This document shows positions 16,612 to 26,877 of a stretch of 64,000 nucleotides of DNA, piece by piece. The stretch's first letter is position 1, and every line of letters begins with the position of its first letter. Origin of the DNA: Candidatus Villigracilis affinis (GTDB taxonomy: Bacteria > Chloroflexota > Anaerolineae > Anaerolineales > Villigracilaceae). The DNA lies in NCBI GenBank assembly GCA_016718275.1, contig JADKEA010000019.1, forward strand, positions 496,001 through 560,000, written 5' to 3'. Made by a program: the position numbers and the translations under genes. The notes beneath the pieces were generated by a model. The model made no database searches, was not told the DNA's origin, and worked only from the letters and a program-made list of their open reading frames with translations.

Positions 16612-19600
16612 ATTGATGTCTCCTTGCCCTGGGTTTTGATGGGCAATTGGGCGATAAGTCGCGTCCCTTGTCCGGGCGCGCTTTGAATCTGAATGGTACC
16701 TCGAACGCTGCTGATGCGTTCGCGCATGGATCGGAAGCCCATGCCTTTTGCTCTCTGGTTCATGTCGAAGCCGTAACCGTCGTCGGCAACCATGATCTGG
16801 AGTGAATCGGAATTATAAACCAGGGAAACGTCTGCCCGTTTGGCCTTGCTGTGGCGGGCTACATTCGCCAATGCCTCCTGAATGATGCGATACACGGCTT
16901 GTTCGATCTCCAGGGGGAGTGGCCGCTCATTGCGAATGACCAGCTTGACTTCCGTATCGTTGCGGTTTTCCCATTCGAAGATGTATTCTCTTAACGTGGT
17001 GGGTAATCCCTTTTCCTGCAATGCGATCGGGTAGATTTCCTGGATCAGGAAGGTCAACTCCTGGATCACCTCGAAAACGAGCGTCTCCGCTTCAGTTAAA
17101 TGAACCTTGACGTCATTCGGCTTGGTCTTCAAAATGCCGTTGGCAGTGCCTAACTGTGCGAGTGCCGCAAATGCTTTTTGTTTGGCACTGTCATGCAGGT
17201 CCCGGGCGAGGCGGTTGCGTTCCTCCATTACCGCCAGGTCCTTGGTCTGTTCGAAAAGCTGCATGTTTGCAATGGAAAGCGCGGCGCGATTGACCAGTGA
17301 AGTGAACAGGCGAATCGTATCATCATTGAATGCATTGGGACGCGTGTATGCCACATTGAAAATGGCGATCACGTTGCCGTCCACGACAATGGGGAAGTGT
17401 GCGAAGGATTGAATACCTTCGTTGCGAATGACAGTTTGAATGTCGCCGCGCAGGGCGCTGAGTTTTACATCCATGACGATCAGGGTTTCGCCGGTCTTCA
17501 TGGTTTGCCCTACCAGGCCTTCTCCCTGGTCGAAGTTGAGGGCATACAGTGTTTCGGGCCGAAATCCATGACTGACACGCGGCACGATCTTGTTCTTCTC
17601 TTCACTCCATATAAAGACCACGCTTCGGTCTGCTTTGAGCATGGACACGGATACATCCACCAATGTTTGGAAGACCTGGATGAGCGTTACATTCCTCAGA
17701 ATTCTTTCATCGGCCTGATACAGGGCTTCGATCTCTCGCGTGCGTTTCTCAAGGTCGCCGGTGCGCCTTTGCACGAGGCGTTCCAATTCACGGTTGCGTC
17801 CTTCAATACTTTTTACACGCCATCGATAGCCAACGGCAACGACTGCCACAAGAAAAACCAGAAGCGAGCTTCGGAACCACAATGTTACCCAGAATGGTGG
17901 AATGACGGTGACTTTGATGGATACACCCTCTTCATTCCAGACACCGTCGCTGTTTGAGCCGAGCAAACGTAGTGTGTATGTGCCGCCCGGCAGGTTGGTA
18001 TATCTTCCATTGCGCTGAGTCCCGATCATATTCCAGTTGGATTCGAAATTTTCCAAGGTATAGGCATATTGGTTTTTTGACGGCTGTTCAAATGCAAGCG
18101 CGGCGAATTCGAATTCGAAAGAGTTTTGCGGCCATTGCAGGGTGATCTCCTGCAGGCTTTCGGCCGGGGTCAGGCCTGAAATCGGCACTCGATCTCGTGT
18201 GAGCGAGGTTAACACGATCTTTGGCGCAACTGTATCGCTGTCAATCGCATCCGGTGAAAAGACATTGAAGCCATTGATTCCGCCGAAATATAGGTTCCCT
18301 TTTTGGTCGATCGCGAAGGCATTTTGGTGGAACTCATTGCTTTGCAGGCCGTCACTGGCTGTAAAGTTGCGGAAGGTGTTCGTGTTGGGGTCGAAGCGCG
18401 TGATCCCGAAATTGGTGCTTGCCCAGAGATAGCCATCCCTGTCTTCGAGAATGCCGTAAATGACATCATTGGGCAGTCCGTCTTTTTCGGTGAAGCGTGT
18501 AAATGAATCGGTCTCCGGCTCGTAGCGATTCAATCCCGCCGCCAGCGGTGCCGATCCACAAGGTGCCTGCATGGTCGATGTGCAGGCACAACACGGCATT
18601 GCTACCGAGGCTTGTGGGATTATCCGGGTTGTTGGTGTAACTGATGATCTCGCCATTGCTCGGATTGAAAAGCTTAACTCCATCATCGAAGGTGCCTATC
18701 CAAAAATTCAGATTTTCATCTTCGAGAATGCTTGTGATCTGATTGTCATCGAAACTGTTCGGGTCGTTATCTTCCGTATCATATTTGATGAAGACCTGTG
18801 ATTGCGGATCGAATTGATCGAGGCCTCGACTGGTTCCAACCCATATCGTGTTGGAATGGTCTTCATAGATCACGTTGACGGGAGCGGCCGAGAGGCTTTC
18901 CGGGTTGGTAATGTCGGGGACGAAATGAGTGAACAGTCCGGTGTCTGGATCGAGACGGTCCAATCCGATGGTGGTGCCGATCCAGAGATTTCCGCTGCTA
19001 TCCAGTTTCAACGAGATGATCTCGTTGGTGCTGATCGAATTGGGGTTGTTTGGATCGTGTACATATCGCCTGAATTGATTCGAAATGGCATTGAGCCGAT
19101 TTAGCCCGGTGCCGTATGCTCCAACCCATGCTGTGCCGTTTTCTCCGAGAATGATGGGCATGATGAAATTGCCGCTTAAGCTGGCGGGGTCATCTGGATT
19201 TGCGCGATAGTAGGCGAAGTGGTCCTGCTGGCGGTTGTATTTGCTCAGACCACCGCCATCCGTGCCGACCCATAGAACGTTGCTGCTATCTTCAAAGATC
19301 GAGACAACCGTATCGTTTGCCAGACTATTGGGTGTAGTTGGCTGATGGTTATGGCGGACAAACCCCTGTCGTTGAGGATCGTAGCGGTTTAGCCCATTGT
19401 TGGTGCCGATCCAGATTCCAAGAGAGCGATCCTGGTATATGGCATAAATAATGCTGCCGCTTAGGCTGTCTGAATCATCCGGGAAATTGGAGAAGTGTGT
19501 GAAATAGCGGCCTGATGATTCTGAAGTATTCAATCCGTTTGCCGTGCCTACCCACAACACGCCCTGCTTGTCGATAAGAATGCTCGTGATGCGGTTATTG

Positions 19601-20367
19601 CTAATACTGGTAAATACATCATCGCTGTGTTTGAATACAAAAAAGGCGTTCTTGGCTTTGTCGTAGAAGTTCAGTCCTGCGTCTTGTGTCCCAACCCATA
19701 AATTCCCATTGGCATCCTGAATGATGGCGCTGATCCAGTTTCCGCTCAGGCTGTTGGGGTTTATGGAGGATGCTCGATAATGTTCGATCTTTTGCGAATC
19801 ATAGTCCAGGTAGTCGAGCCCGTTCTTGGTTCCGATCCAGATCCCATCTTTATCAGCGCTGAGCGCGGTAATGTTGTTATGGCTGATACCTTCACTATTT
19901 GTGCTGCTGTAAAGAAGATGAGTGAATTTCCCTGTTTTGGGATCGTAGCGGTTCAGGCCGCCCAGACGTGTGCCCACCCATAAATTCCCCTTTGGATCTT
20001 CAGCAAGGGCTGTGATCCAGCGGTCTGTTAGGCTGTTTGGATCGTCAGTATTGGGTTTGTAAATCTTGAAATTGTAGCCATCGTATCGGTTCAGCCCATC
20101 TTCTGTGCCGATCCATAAAAAGCCCTTACTGTCTTGAAAGATGACAGTAGCCGTGCTCTGAGACAACCCTTCTTCAAGACTGAAATGTTCGAAGCGAATG
20201 TTTTGGCTGTAGGATGCTCTTGACCGATTATCCCGCGCCACATTCTGACCGCTTTGAGACGCAGAGAACGCGACGGGTGGAGGCGGTTTTAGGGTAGGGG
20301 TCGCCGCGCCGCAGGAGTTGGTCAGCAGGGCTAGAAAAAAAAAGACGTGGGCGAGGTATTTTCGCAT
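16608..20367 (-). CDS. Beta-propeller (Reg_prop/Y_Y_Y) sensor histidine kinase, one frameshift
   Basis: The gene reads as two overlapping frames joined by one extra base in the GGG (CCC on plus) at 18535-18537. Removing it gives a 1252-aa protein. The N-terminus (MRKYLAHVFF...) is a signal peptide or weak lipobox ending near C19. About a dozen Reg_prop repeats follow (LWIGTEDGLNRYD; LWVGTRLGGLNRYD), then a Y_Y_Y domain, a membrane segment, coiled coil, GAF, HisKA_3 (RLARDLHDSAKQKAF) and HATPase_c. It would sense an extracellular ligand, often a polysaccharide fragment in this architecture, and signal to the overlapping NarL regulator. Whether the frameshift is real or an assembly error cannot be decided here. 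Confidence 0.85.
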
Positions 20368-20415
20368 GATTAAAGTCAATTATATGCAGTTTGTGTCTGC
20401 CCACCCCATTTGGAT

Positions 20416-20440
20416 ACCCTCCTCAGGAGGGGTTTTTTTA
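20416..20440 (+). terminator. Terminator-like hairpin in a divergent promoter region
   Basis: ACCCTCCT and AGGAGGGG flank a short loop and are followed by T7 on plus. No plus-strand gene lies just upstream, so it would stop antisense transcription from the kinase gene or act as an early attenuator in a long leader of the transporter operon. Confidence 0.6.
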
Positions 20441-20610
20441 TCCATGGGGAAGTGCAAAACAATGGGGAGAGCATGGTGGGTAAACCGTTCAGGTGTATTG
20501 GCAAAGATACTTACTCAGGTGCATGACAGTTCGGTCGGGAATTCGTATGATGATGTCAACGTTTAGCGGGCAGCCTTCTCCTCACGAAAGCATACCGCAC
20601 TTTGACAGGC

Positions 20611-20647
20611 GAGGCGGATTTCAGCATTACGCACTGAACTCCGCCTC
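20611..20647 (+). promoter_or_regulatory. Long stem-loop upstream of the peptide-transporter operon
   Basis: GAGGCGGATTTCAG (20611-20624) pairs with 20634-20647 through 14 bp with one G-T pair and a 9-nt loop. It lacks a T-run and ends 101 nt before the start codon of the binding protein. It may be a leader RNA structure or a repeat-derived palindrome. Confidence 0.5.
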
Positions 20648-20748
20648 CCATTATATCTACCGAATAGAAACAAAGGAGGTGGTTGGTTGTAGATCTTCCA
20701 TTGTCTGTGCCTTCATTTTTTCAAAATCAAAAACAAGGAGATAAGAGA

Positions 20749-23337
20749 ATGAAACCGAAAAAATTATACATGCTGTTCAGTCTGCTCGTGGTATTTAGCA
20801 TGATTCTGGCTGCCTGCGCGCCTGCCGCCACAGAAGCAGTGGAAGAGCCTGCGCCAACCGATGCGCCCGCTGCTGCAACCGAGCCCCCGATGGCCGCGAC
20901 TGAAGAGCCTGCACCTGCCGCTACAACTCGCCGCGGCGGCTGGTTGGATGAGATCGATTTTTCCGTAGTCGCGGCTGATTCCGCGATCTCACAATTACAG
21001 GCTGGGACGATCGATTTTTATTCCTTCGCCCTTGCCTCGGATGCATTCCCAGCGATCAAGGAAGCCGGGCTGGGATACACACAATCATTCGGTGGAAGCT
21101 ATGCCATCAGCATGAACCCCGCTGTGTTCAACGATACCGCTGTGTTGAATCCATTTTCGAATCGCAAGATCCGCGAAGCGATGAACTGGCTGGTCGACCG
21201 TAACTACATCAACCAGGAGATCTACGGCGGAGGCTCATTGCCGAAGCTGTTTTCGATCACCACCCAACTGGTTGAATACACCAACCTCGTGGAAACCGCC
21301 CGCGCTTTGGAAACCAAATATGCCTACAACCTCGATCAGGCGAATGAAGTCATTAGCGCTGAAATGACTGGAATGGGAGCCGAACTCGGCGCCGATGGCA
21401 AATGGCAGTACAACGGCGCGCCTGTAACTCTGGCATTCCTGATCCGCTCTGATGGGGATGGTACACGTCAGCCGATGGGAGATTATGTCTCCAATCAGTT
21501 GGAAGCCATTGGTTTCACCGTTGACCGTCAGTACAAAACCTCCTCCGAAGCCTTCCCGATCTGGCAGGGCACGGATGCCGCGGATGGACAGTGGAATTTA
21601 TATACTGCTGGTTATCTGCCCTCGGGCCTTACCCGCGATGAACGCGCTAATTTCCAGCAATATTACCTGAACACAAGTGTTCAAGCTGCCGAGCCTTTCC
21701 TTTCCAATGTTTCCGACCCTGAATTCCAGAAACTTGGTGATGATCTGGCCCTAGGCAATTTCTCAACGAAAGAGGAACGCGATGCCATGATGGCGGAAGC
21801 GCTTGCCCTTTCTCTGGAAGATTCACTCTTTGTGTTCGTGATCGACCAGCAAACATACGCACCTTTCAATGACAATGTTTCCGTGACCTATGATCTTGCG
21901 GCAGGATACGAATCAACCTTTATGGGTAACTACAACCTGCGCTTCAAGGATCAAGAGGGTGGAACCATGAAGATTGGCACGAACGATCTCTTCACCCAGC
22001 CGTGGAATACCATTGGCGGTAGTAACTGGGTCTGGGATTCCAACGTCATGCGCGCCACAACTCAAGGCAACGATAACATTACCGGAACCGGCGGCATCAT
22101 GGGCGATCCATATACCGGCCTTGCCTGGCCGCAGCGGATCGAAAGCGCTTCTTTGACCTATCAAAAGGGTCTGCCGATCACGCACAATCTCGACTGGTTG
22201 AGTGTTGAAGCCGTCGACCAGATCGATGTCCCCGAAGATGCCTGGGTGGATTGGGATGCCGCAAGCCAGAAGTTCATCACCGCTGGCGAGAAATTCCCCG
22301 ATGGCACCACCGCCAAAGTTAAGAGTGTTGTCACATTCCCCGCCGACCTCTATGACACCGTGAAATGGCATGATGGCAGTTCGATTTCTGCCGCTGACTT
22401 TGTAATGGCGATGATCATCTTCTTCGATCGTGCCAAGCCCGAAAGTGCCATATATGACGAAGCTGCAGTGCCTGGCCTCGCAGGCTTCCTGCCCTCCTTC
22501 AAAGGCTATCGCATCGTTTCAACCGACCCGCTGACCATCGAAGCTTACTCAGATTCCTACAATGCGGACGCGGAATTGAACATCCTCACCCTCTGGCCGA
22601 ATTCTCCGTTTGGGCTTTCCGGTGAGAACAGCTGGCAGATCCTGGCTGTTTCGAATCTGGCTGAAGCTGCGGGTGAACTTGCCTACTCCTCCGATAAAGC
22701 CGATGTGGCCCAGATCGAGCAGATGAGCTGGGTGGGTGGACCGAGCCTTGAGATCCTCGCGAAGTATATGGAACAGGCTCAATCAGAAAGCTTGATCCCG
22801 TACGAACCCACCATGAGTCAGTTCCTTACTGCAGATGAAGCCTCAGAACGTTACACGAACATGAAGAATTGGTACGACGAGCATGGACACTTCTGGGTTG
22901 GTACAGGCCCGTATTATCTCGATCAGGTCTTCACCACTGAGAAATCCCTTGTTCTCAAGAACAATCCTGATTTCGCCGATACCTCTGATCGTTGGGCTAA
23001 CTTCAGCGAACCCAAACTGGCGAGCACCGTCCTCGATGGCCCCGGACAAGTTACCGCAGGTCAGGAAGCGATCTTCGATGTCATTGTCAACTTTGGTGAC
23101 ACCGCCTATGCCAATGCGGATATCAAACTCGTGAAGTACATCCTCTACGATACCACTGGCGCGGTCGTTGCTGTCGGTGAGGCTGAGGCTCTTGGCGAGG
23201 GTCAGTACCAGGTCACGTTGGATGCGGACGCTACATCCAAACTGCAAACTGGTTCAGCGAAACTTGAAGTGGCCGTCGTCCCGATCCCTGTGGCGATTCC
23301 TTCCTTCACTTCATTTGATTTTGTTGTCGTCAAATAA
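20749..23337 (+). CDS. Family-5 ABC solute-binding lipoprotein, apparently circularly permuted
   Basis: An 862-aa lipoprotein with lipobox LAAC (C23) and an Ala/Pro/Glu linker. The order of SBP_bac_5 elements is inverted. The C-terminal-lobe pattern comes first: AGTIDFYSF, SNRKIREAMNWLVDRNYI (near residue 141), then the alpha/beta segment ending SLFVFVIDQQ. The N-terminal-lobe pattern comes second: EGGTMKIGTND, VKWHDGSSISAADFVMAM (near 539), GTGPYYLDQV, WANFSEP. A C-terminal beta-sandwich-like domain of about 110 residues follows. GGAG precedes the ATG; the longer upstream frame is unlikely. It heads an operon with two permeases and two ATPases, so it should capture oligopeptides or similar solutes outside the cell. 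Confidence 0.88.
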   Translation: MKPKKLYMLFSLLVVFSMILAACAPAATEAVEEPAPTDAPAAATEPPMAATEEPAPAATTRRGGWLDEIDFSVVAADSAISQLQAGTIDFYSFALASDAFPAIKEAGLGYTQSFGGSYAISMNPAVFNDTAVLNPFSNRKIREAMNWLVDRNYINQEIYGGGSLPKLFSITTQLVEYTNLVETARALETKYAYNLDQANEVISAEMTGMGAELGADGKWQYNGAPVTLAFLIRSDGDGTRQPMGDYVSNQLEAIGFTVDRQYKTSSEAFPIWQGTDAADGQWNLYTAGYLPSGLTRDERANFQQYYLNTSVQAAEPFLSNVSDPEFQKLGDDLALGNFSTKEERDAMMAEALALSLEDSLFVFVIDQQTYAPFNDNVSVTYDLAAGYESTFMGNYNLRFKDQEGGTMKIGTNDLFTQPWNTIGGSNWVWDSNVMRATTQGNDNITGTGGIMGDPYTGLAWPQRIESASLTYQKGLPITHNLDWLSVEAVDQIDVPEDAWVDWDAASQKFITAGEKFPDGTTAKVKSVVTFPADLYDTVKWHDGSSISAADFVMAMIIFFDRAKPESAIYDEAAVPGLAGFLPSFKGYRIVSTDPLTIEAYSDSYNADAELNILTLWPNSPFGLSGENSWQILAVSNLAEAAGELAYSSDKADVAQIEQMSWVGGPSLEILAKYMEQAQSESLIPYEPTMSQFLTADEASERYTNMKNWYDEHGHFWVGTGPYYLDQVFTTEKSLVLKNNPDFADTSDRWANFSEPKLASTVLDGPGQVTAGQEAIFDVIVNFGDTAYANADIKLVKYILYDTTGAVVAVGEAEALGEGQYQVTLDADATSKLQTGSAKLEVAVVPIPVAIPSFTSFDFVVVK

Positions 23338-23410
23338 ACTCGGCTTGTAATTTCAATACTCAGGGCGGGGCAGCTTGCTCCGCCCTGAGAAACCGATTGT
23401 GGAGGTTGCC

Positions 23411-24532
23411 ATGTCTGTTACTGCTCAAGTCCCTGTGGAGAAATTGACAGTCAAAAAATCGATCGCCAATAGCTCTGTGTTGCGCGTGCTGCGTTTTTCA
23501 TTAAAACGTTTGCTGACCCTGTTCGTCACTGTTGTGATCGGAATCTATCTGACGATCCTGATCGCCAACATGGGCGGTTTTGTAGATGAGATCATCAAGG
23601 GCCAGATCCGCGATACGGTGACGCAGAGGGTTGCCAACAACCCGAACGCACTGCAAATGGAACCTGAGCTGCGAAAAAAGTTAATTGAAGACCAGATCGC
23701 CCTCGAGGAAAAACGCCGTGGATTGAATACACCCATTGCCGTGCGTAATTTCCGTTATCTGTCGAATGCCTTGCAGTTGGATCTTGGCCGCGCGATCAAC
23801 CTGACCAGCGATAGCGGTTCGAAACAGGTGCGCCTGATCCTTCTCGAAAGACTGCCTGCCACCCTGTTATTGATGGGTACTTCGCAATTATTCCTGTTTT
23901 TCTCGAGCATCTTTATTGCCCTTTCACTTTCACGCAAGTATGGAAGTTTTTGGGACAAATTGGTGATCGCGCTTTCGCCAACTTCGGCGGTGCCGCCGTG
24001 GTTTTACGGCATCTTTCTGATCTTGATCTTTTCTGCTGCTTTAAAGATCCTTCCCTTTGGCGGCATGGTGGATTCTCCGCCGCCGCCCAATACCTTTGAT
24101 TATTCGATGAGCGTTTTGAAGCACCTGACCCTGCCGTGCCTTGCGCTGATCTTGAGTTCGTTCTTTTTGAGCGTTTACAACTATCGCACCTTCTTCCTCA
24201 TTTATTCCAGCGAAGATTATGTGGATATGGCAAAGGCCAAAGGCCTGCCTGCCCGCGATATCGAACGGACTTACATCCTCAGGCCCACACTGCCAACCAT
24301 CATCACGAATTTTTCGCTGCTCATCATTACCCTGTGGACCGGTGCATTGTTTACCGAAACCGTATTTCTCTGGCCAGGCTTGGGGCGCACGCTTTTTCAG
24401 GCGATCGGCCAATACGATACGCCCATTATTGTTGGCTCATCCATCATCTTCGCTTATATGCTTGCCATGACCGTTTTCCTGCTCGATTTTGTATACGCCC
24501 TTGTTGACCCAAGGGTGAAGATAGGCGGCTGA
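23411..24532 (+). CDS. DppB/OppB-like ABC permease
   Basis: A 373-aa inner-membrane permease. GGAGG lies 5 nt before ATG 23411; an ATG at 23375 is less likely. TM1 (FVTVVIGIYLTILIANMGG) is followed by an extracytoplasmic stretch and the conserved LERLPATLLLMGTSQLF entry to the core. The EAA-type loop reads EDYVDMAKAKGLPARDIER. The C-terminus ends in the typical VDPRVK. The N-terminal tail of about 35 residues before TM1 is longer than usual. It pairs with the permease that starts 4 nt after its stop. Confidence 0.92.
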   Translation: MSVTAQVPVEKLTVKKSIANSSVLRVLRFSLKRLLTLFVTVVIGIYLTILIANMGGFVDEIIKGQIRDTVTQRVANNPNALQMEPELRKKLIEDQIALEEKRRGLNTPIAVRNFRYLSNALQLDLGRAINLTSDSGSKQVRLILLERLPATLLLMGTSQLFLFFSSIFIALSLSRKYGSFWDKLVIALSPTSAVPPWFYGIFLILIFSAALKILPFGGMVDSPPPPNTFDYSMSVLKHLTLPCLALILSSFFLSVYNYRTFFLIYSSEDYVDMAKAKGLPARDIERTYILRPTLPTIITNFSLLIITLWTGALFTETVFLWPGLGRTLFQAIGQYDTPIIVGSSIIFAYMLAMTVFLLDFVYALVDPRVKIGG

Positions 24533-24536
24533 GTCT

Positions 24537-25874
24537 ATGAACAATTTACGAAGTTCATTATCGAAATTATTTCAATACCCATCGGCTGTTGCGGGTATCT
24601 TCGTGGTGCTGGCCCTGATCGTTGTGGCTGCCTATGCCATGATCACGATTCCCTACTCCGAAGCGATCCGTTTGTGGCGCGGCGGGGAAGAGGTCTGGTA
24701 TCAGAATCCGCGCTTTGCCGCCCCGGCCTGGATCAATTATTTTTCCAACCAGAAATATTCGGAATCGTTTGCCGTCAACACAACGGACGGGCAGGTGACA
24801 AAAACAGTGACGCCCGGCAGCGAAGGTGTTTCGACCATTGATATGTCCTACGAGTTCGATTATTCGTATGACGTGTACCCGCAGGAATTGATCCTGTATT
24901 TGAAGGCGGCCTACAATGAAAAGCAGCCGTTCGTTTCCGTCGAACTGCTTACACCGGATAATAGAACGATCCGCATTGGCAATTTCTCTGTCGGGAATGA
25001 ATTTACCTATCGCTTCTCACAGGATGAAAAGCTGCGTACCAAACTGCGCACGGAAGAGGTCATTCCCGCGTTGTTTTCCCTGCCTGATAGTAATCAGCCT
25101 TTAAAGGGCAAATACACACTGATCATTCAGGGAACGACCTTCGAACCTGATTCGGATTTGAGTGTGGAATTTGTTTCGCATGGTCAGGTCTTTGGATGGG
25201 CAGGCACGGATCATGCCCGCCGTGATCTGGTTCTGCCATTGTTGTGGGGAGTCCCCGTGGCATTGGCCTTCGGGTTGATCGCTTCGATGGGAACTTCGAT
25301 CTTAACGATGATCATTGCGGCAGTTGGTGCCTGGTACACAGGCTGGGTGGATGAGTTGATCCAGCGCATTACGGAGGTGAATCTGGTGCTTCCGTTCTAT
25401 GCACTGCTCATTATGATCGGTACGTTCTATTCACGCAGCATCTGGGTCATCCTTGGCGCGACGATTATATTGAGCATTTTTACAGGATCGATCAAAGCGT
25501 ATCGTGCCATTTTTATTCAAGTGAAAGAATCGATGTATATCGAGGCAGCCAAGGCGTATGGAGCCAGCAGCCCGCGCATTATTTTCCTGTACCTAATCCC
25601 GCGCATGATCCCGTTGTTGATTCCGAGCCTTGTCCAATCTGTGCCTGCGTTCGTGTTTTTGGAGGCGTCACTTGCGGTGATCGGGTTGGGCGATCCTGTA
25701 CTGCCCACGTGGGGCAAGATCATTCAGGACGCCAATTCCAATGGCGCGCTTTACAAAGGTTATTACTACTGGGTGTTGGAGCCAGCCATGTTGCTGATGA
25801 TCACGGGGCTTGCGTTCGCTTTCCTCGGTTTTGCGCTTGATCGTGTATTCAATCCAAAGTTGAGGGATGTATGA
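24537..25874 (+). CDS. DppC/OppC-like ABC permease with a large extracytoplasmic insert
   Basis: A 445-aa permease, about 140 residues longer than usual. TM1 lies at about 19-38 (AGIFVVLALIVVAAYAMIT). Residues about 45-215 form a beta-rich, soluble-looking insert (PQELILYLKAAYNEKQPFVS; GKYTLIIQGTTFEPDSDL) before the conserved GTDHARRDLVLPLLWGVPV segment that opens the core. The EAA loop is ESMYIEAAKAYGASSPRI. The insert would face outside and could contact the binding protein. Its stop overlaps the ATPase start (ATGA). Confidence 0.9.
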   Translation: MNNLRSSLSKLFQYPSAVAGIFVVLALIVVAAYAMITIPYSEAIRLWRGGEEVWYQNPRFAAPAWINYFSNQKYSESFAVNTTDGQVTKTVTPGSEGVSTIDMSYEFDYSYDVYPQELILYLKAAYNEKQPFVSVELLTPDNRTIRIGNFSVGNEFTYRFSQDEKLRTKLRTEEVIPALFSLPDSNQPLKGKYTLIIQGTTFEPDSDLSVEFVSHGQVFGWAGTDHARRDLVLPLLWGVPVALAFGLIASMGTSILTMIIAAVGAWYTGWVDELIQRITEVNLVLPFYALLIMIGTFYSRSIWVILGATIILSIFTGSIKAYRAIFIQVKESMYIEAAKAYGASSPRIIFLYLIPRMIPLLIPSLVQSVPAFVFLEASLAVIGLGDPVLPTWGKIIQDANSNGALYKGYYYWVLEPAMLLMITGLAFAFLGFALDRVFNPKLRDV

Positions 25875-26833
25875 ACACCGTACCTGAAAAACTTCTTCAT
25901 ATCGAGAACCTTGTCTTGCATTTCAAAACTGCAGGCGGAAGCGTGCAAGCCGTGGACGGTGTGGATTTTGATCTGGATTCCAACCGTGCCGTGGTTATTC
26001 TCGGCGAATCGGGCTGCGGGAAGACGTCGCTTTCGAAGGCATTGTTACGCCTCCTGCCGCGCAATGTAGATAAATATTCCGGCAAAGTCTTTTTACAAGG
26101 TACGGACGTAATGACCCTCGATAACGAGGAATACCGCCAAAATGTGCGTTGGGTAGGGATGTCGCTTGTGCCGCAGGCCGCCATGAATTCGCTTAATCCC
26201 GTTTTGAAAGTGGGTGACCAGGTTGCTGAACCCGCCATGGTGCATTTGGGATTAAGCAAGGCCGAGGCCTATGTGCTTGTTTACAAGATGTTCCAGCATG
26301 TGGGCGTCCCTGCTGATTTTGTGGAACGTTATCCATTTGAATTGAGCGGCGGGATGCGCCAACGTGTGGCGCTGGCGATGGCTCTCGTGACCTCACCCAG
26401 CCTCATCGTTCTGGATGAACCGACTTCGGCGTTGGACCTTCTCACGCAGGCGAACATCATGAATGTCCTCAAACGCATCAAGCATGAGCTTGGGACATCT
26501 TTCATTTTGATCACGCATGATATCGCCACCTCCAGCGAGCTTGCCGATGAGGTTGCCATCATGTACGCGGGCCAGATTGTGGAAACAGGCGATGCCAGGG
26601 ATTTTTTCCCTGCACCGCTGCATCCATACTCGCAAATGTTGATGGCAAGTGTCCCGCGCTTGCGTACGGATTCAGACCCGATGTTCATCACGGGGCAGCC
26701 GCCGAGTTTGATGAACCCGCCAAAAGGCTGTCGGTTTGCGTCGCGCTGTCCGTATCGCTTTGAGAAATGCAGCGAGGAACCTCCTGTTTTCCAAAAAGGA
26801 AATCGGAAGGTCAAGTGCTGGCTGCATGAATAG
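25871..26833 (+). CDS. DppD/OppD-like ABC ATPase
   Basis: A 320-aa ATPase: Walker A GESGCGKTSL, Q-loop region (VPQAAMNSLNP), signature LSGGMRQRVALAMAL, Walker B LIVLDEP, H-loop LITHD. The C-terminal oligopeptide/HPY domain contains the Cys-rich CRFASRCPYRFEKC, typical of peptide importers and sometimes an Fe-S site. Start overlaps the permease stop. Confidence 0.95.
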   Translation: MNTVPEKLLHIENLVLHFKTAGGSVQAVDGVDFDLDSNRAVVILGESGCGKTSLSKALLRLLPRNVDKYSGKVFLQGTDVMTLDNEEYRQNVRWVGMSLVPQAAMNSLNPVLKVGDQVAEPAMVHLGLSKAEAYVLVYKMFQHVGVPADFVERYPFELSGGMRQRVALAMALVTSPSLIVLDEPTSALDLLTQANIMNVLKRIKHELGTSFILITHDIATSSELADEVAIMYAGQIVETGDARDFFPAPLHPYSQMLMASVPRLRTDSDPMFITGQPPSLMNPPKGCRFASRCPYRFEKCSEEPPVFQKGNRKVKCWLHE

Positions 26834-26840
26834 CAATCTC

Positions 26841-26851
26841 GGTGCGACGCA
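26841..26851. repeat. Solo end of the GTGCGTCGCACC element
   Basis: GGTGCGACGCA just after the ATPase stop matches the terminal inverted repeat of the two 87-88 bp elements at 47619 and 59715. No partner end is close by. Confidence 0.45.
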
Positions 26852-26877
26852 TTCTCACATAAATAAAAAGGACAAAT

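Larger units (their letters stand above)
20380..20748. other. Divergent intergenic region with two hairpins
   Basis: This gap of 370 bases separates the minus-strand kinase and the plus-strand transporter. It holds a plus-oriented terminator-like hairpin (20416-20440) and a 14-bp stem-loop (20611-20647). No convincing gene is seen on either strand; short frames here lack ribosome sites and codon bias. Confidence 0.6.
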
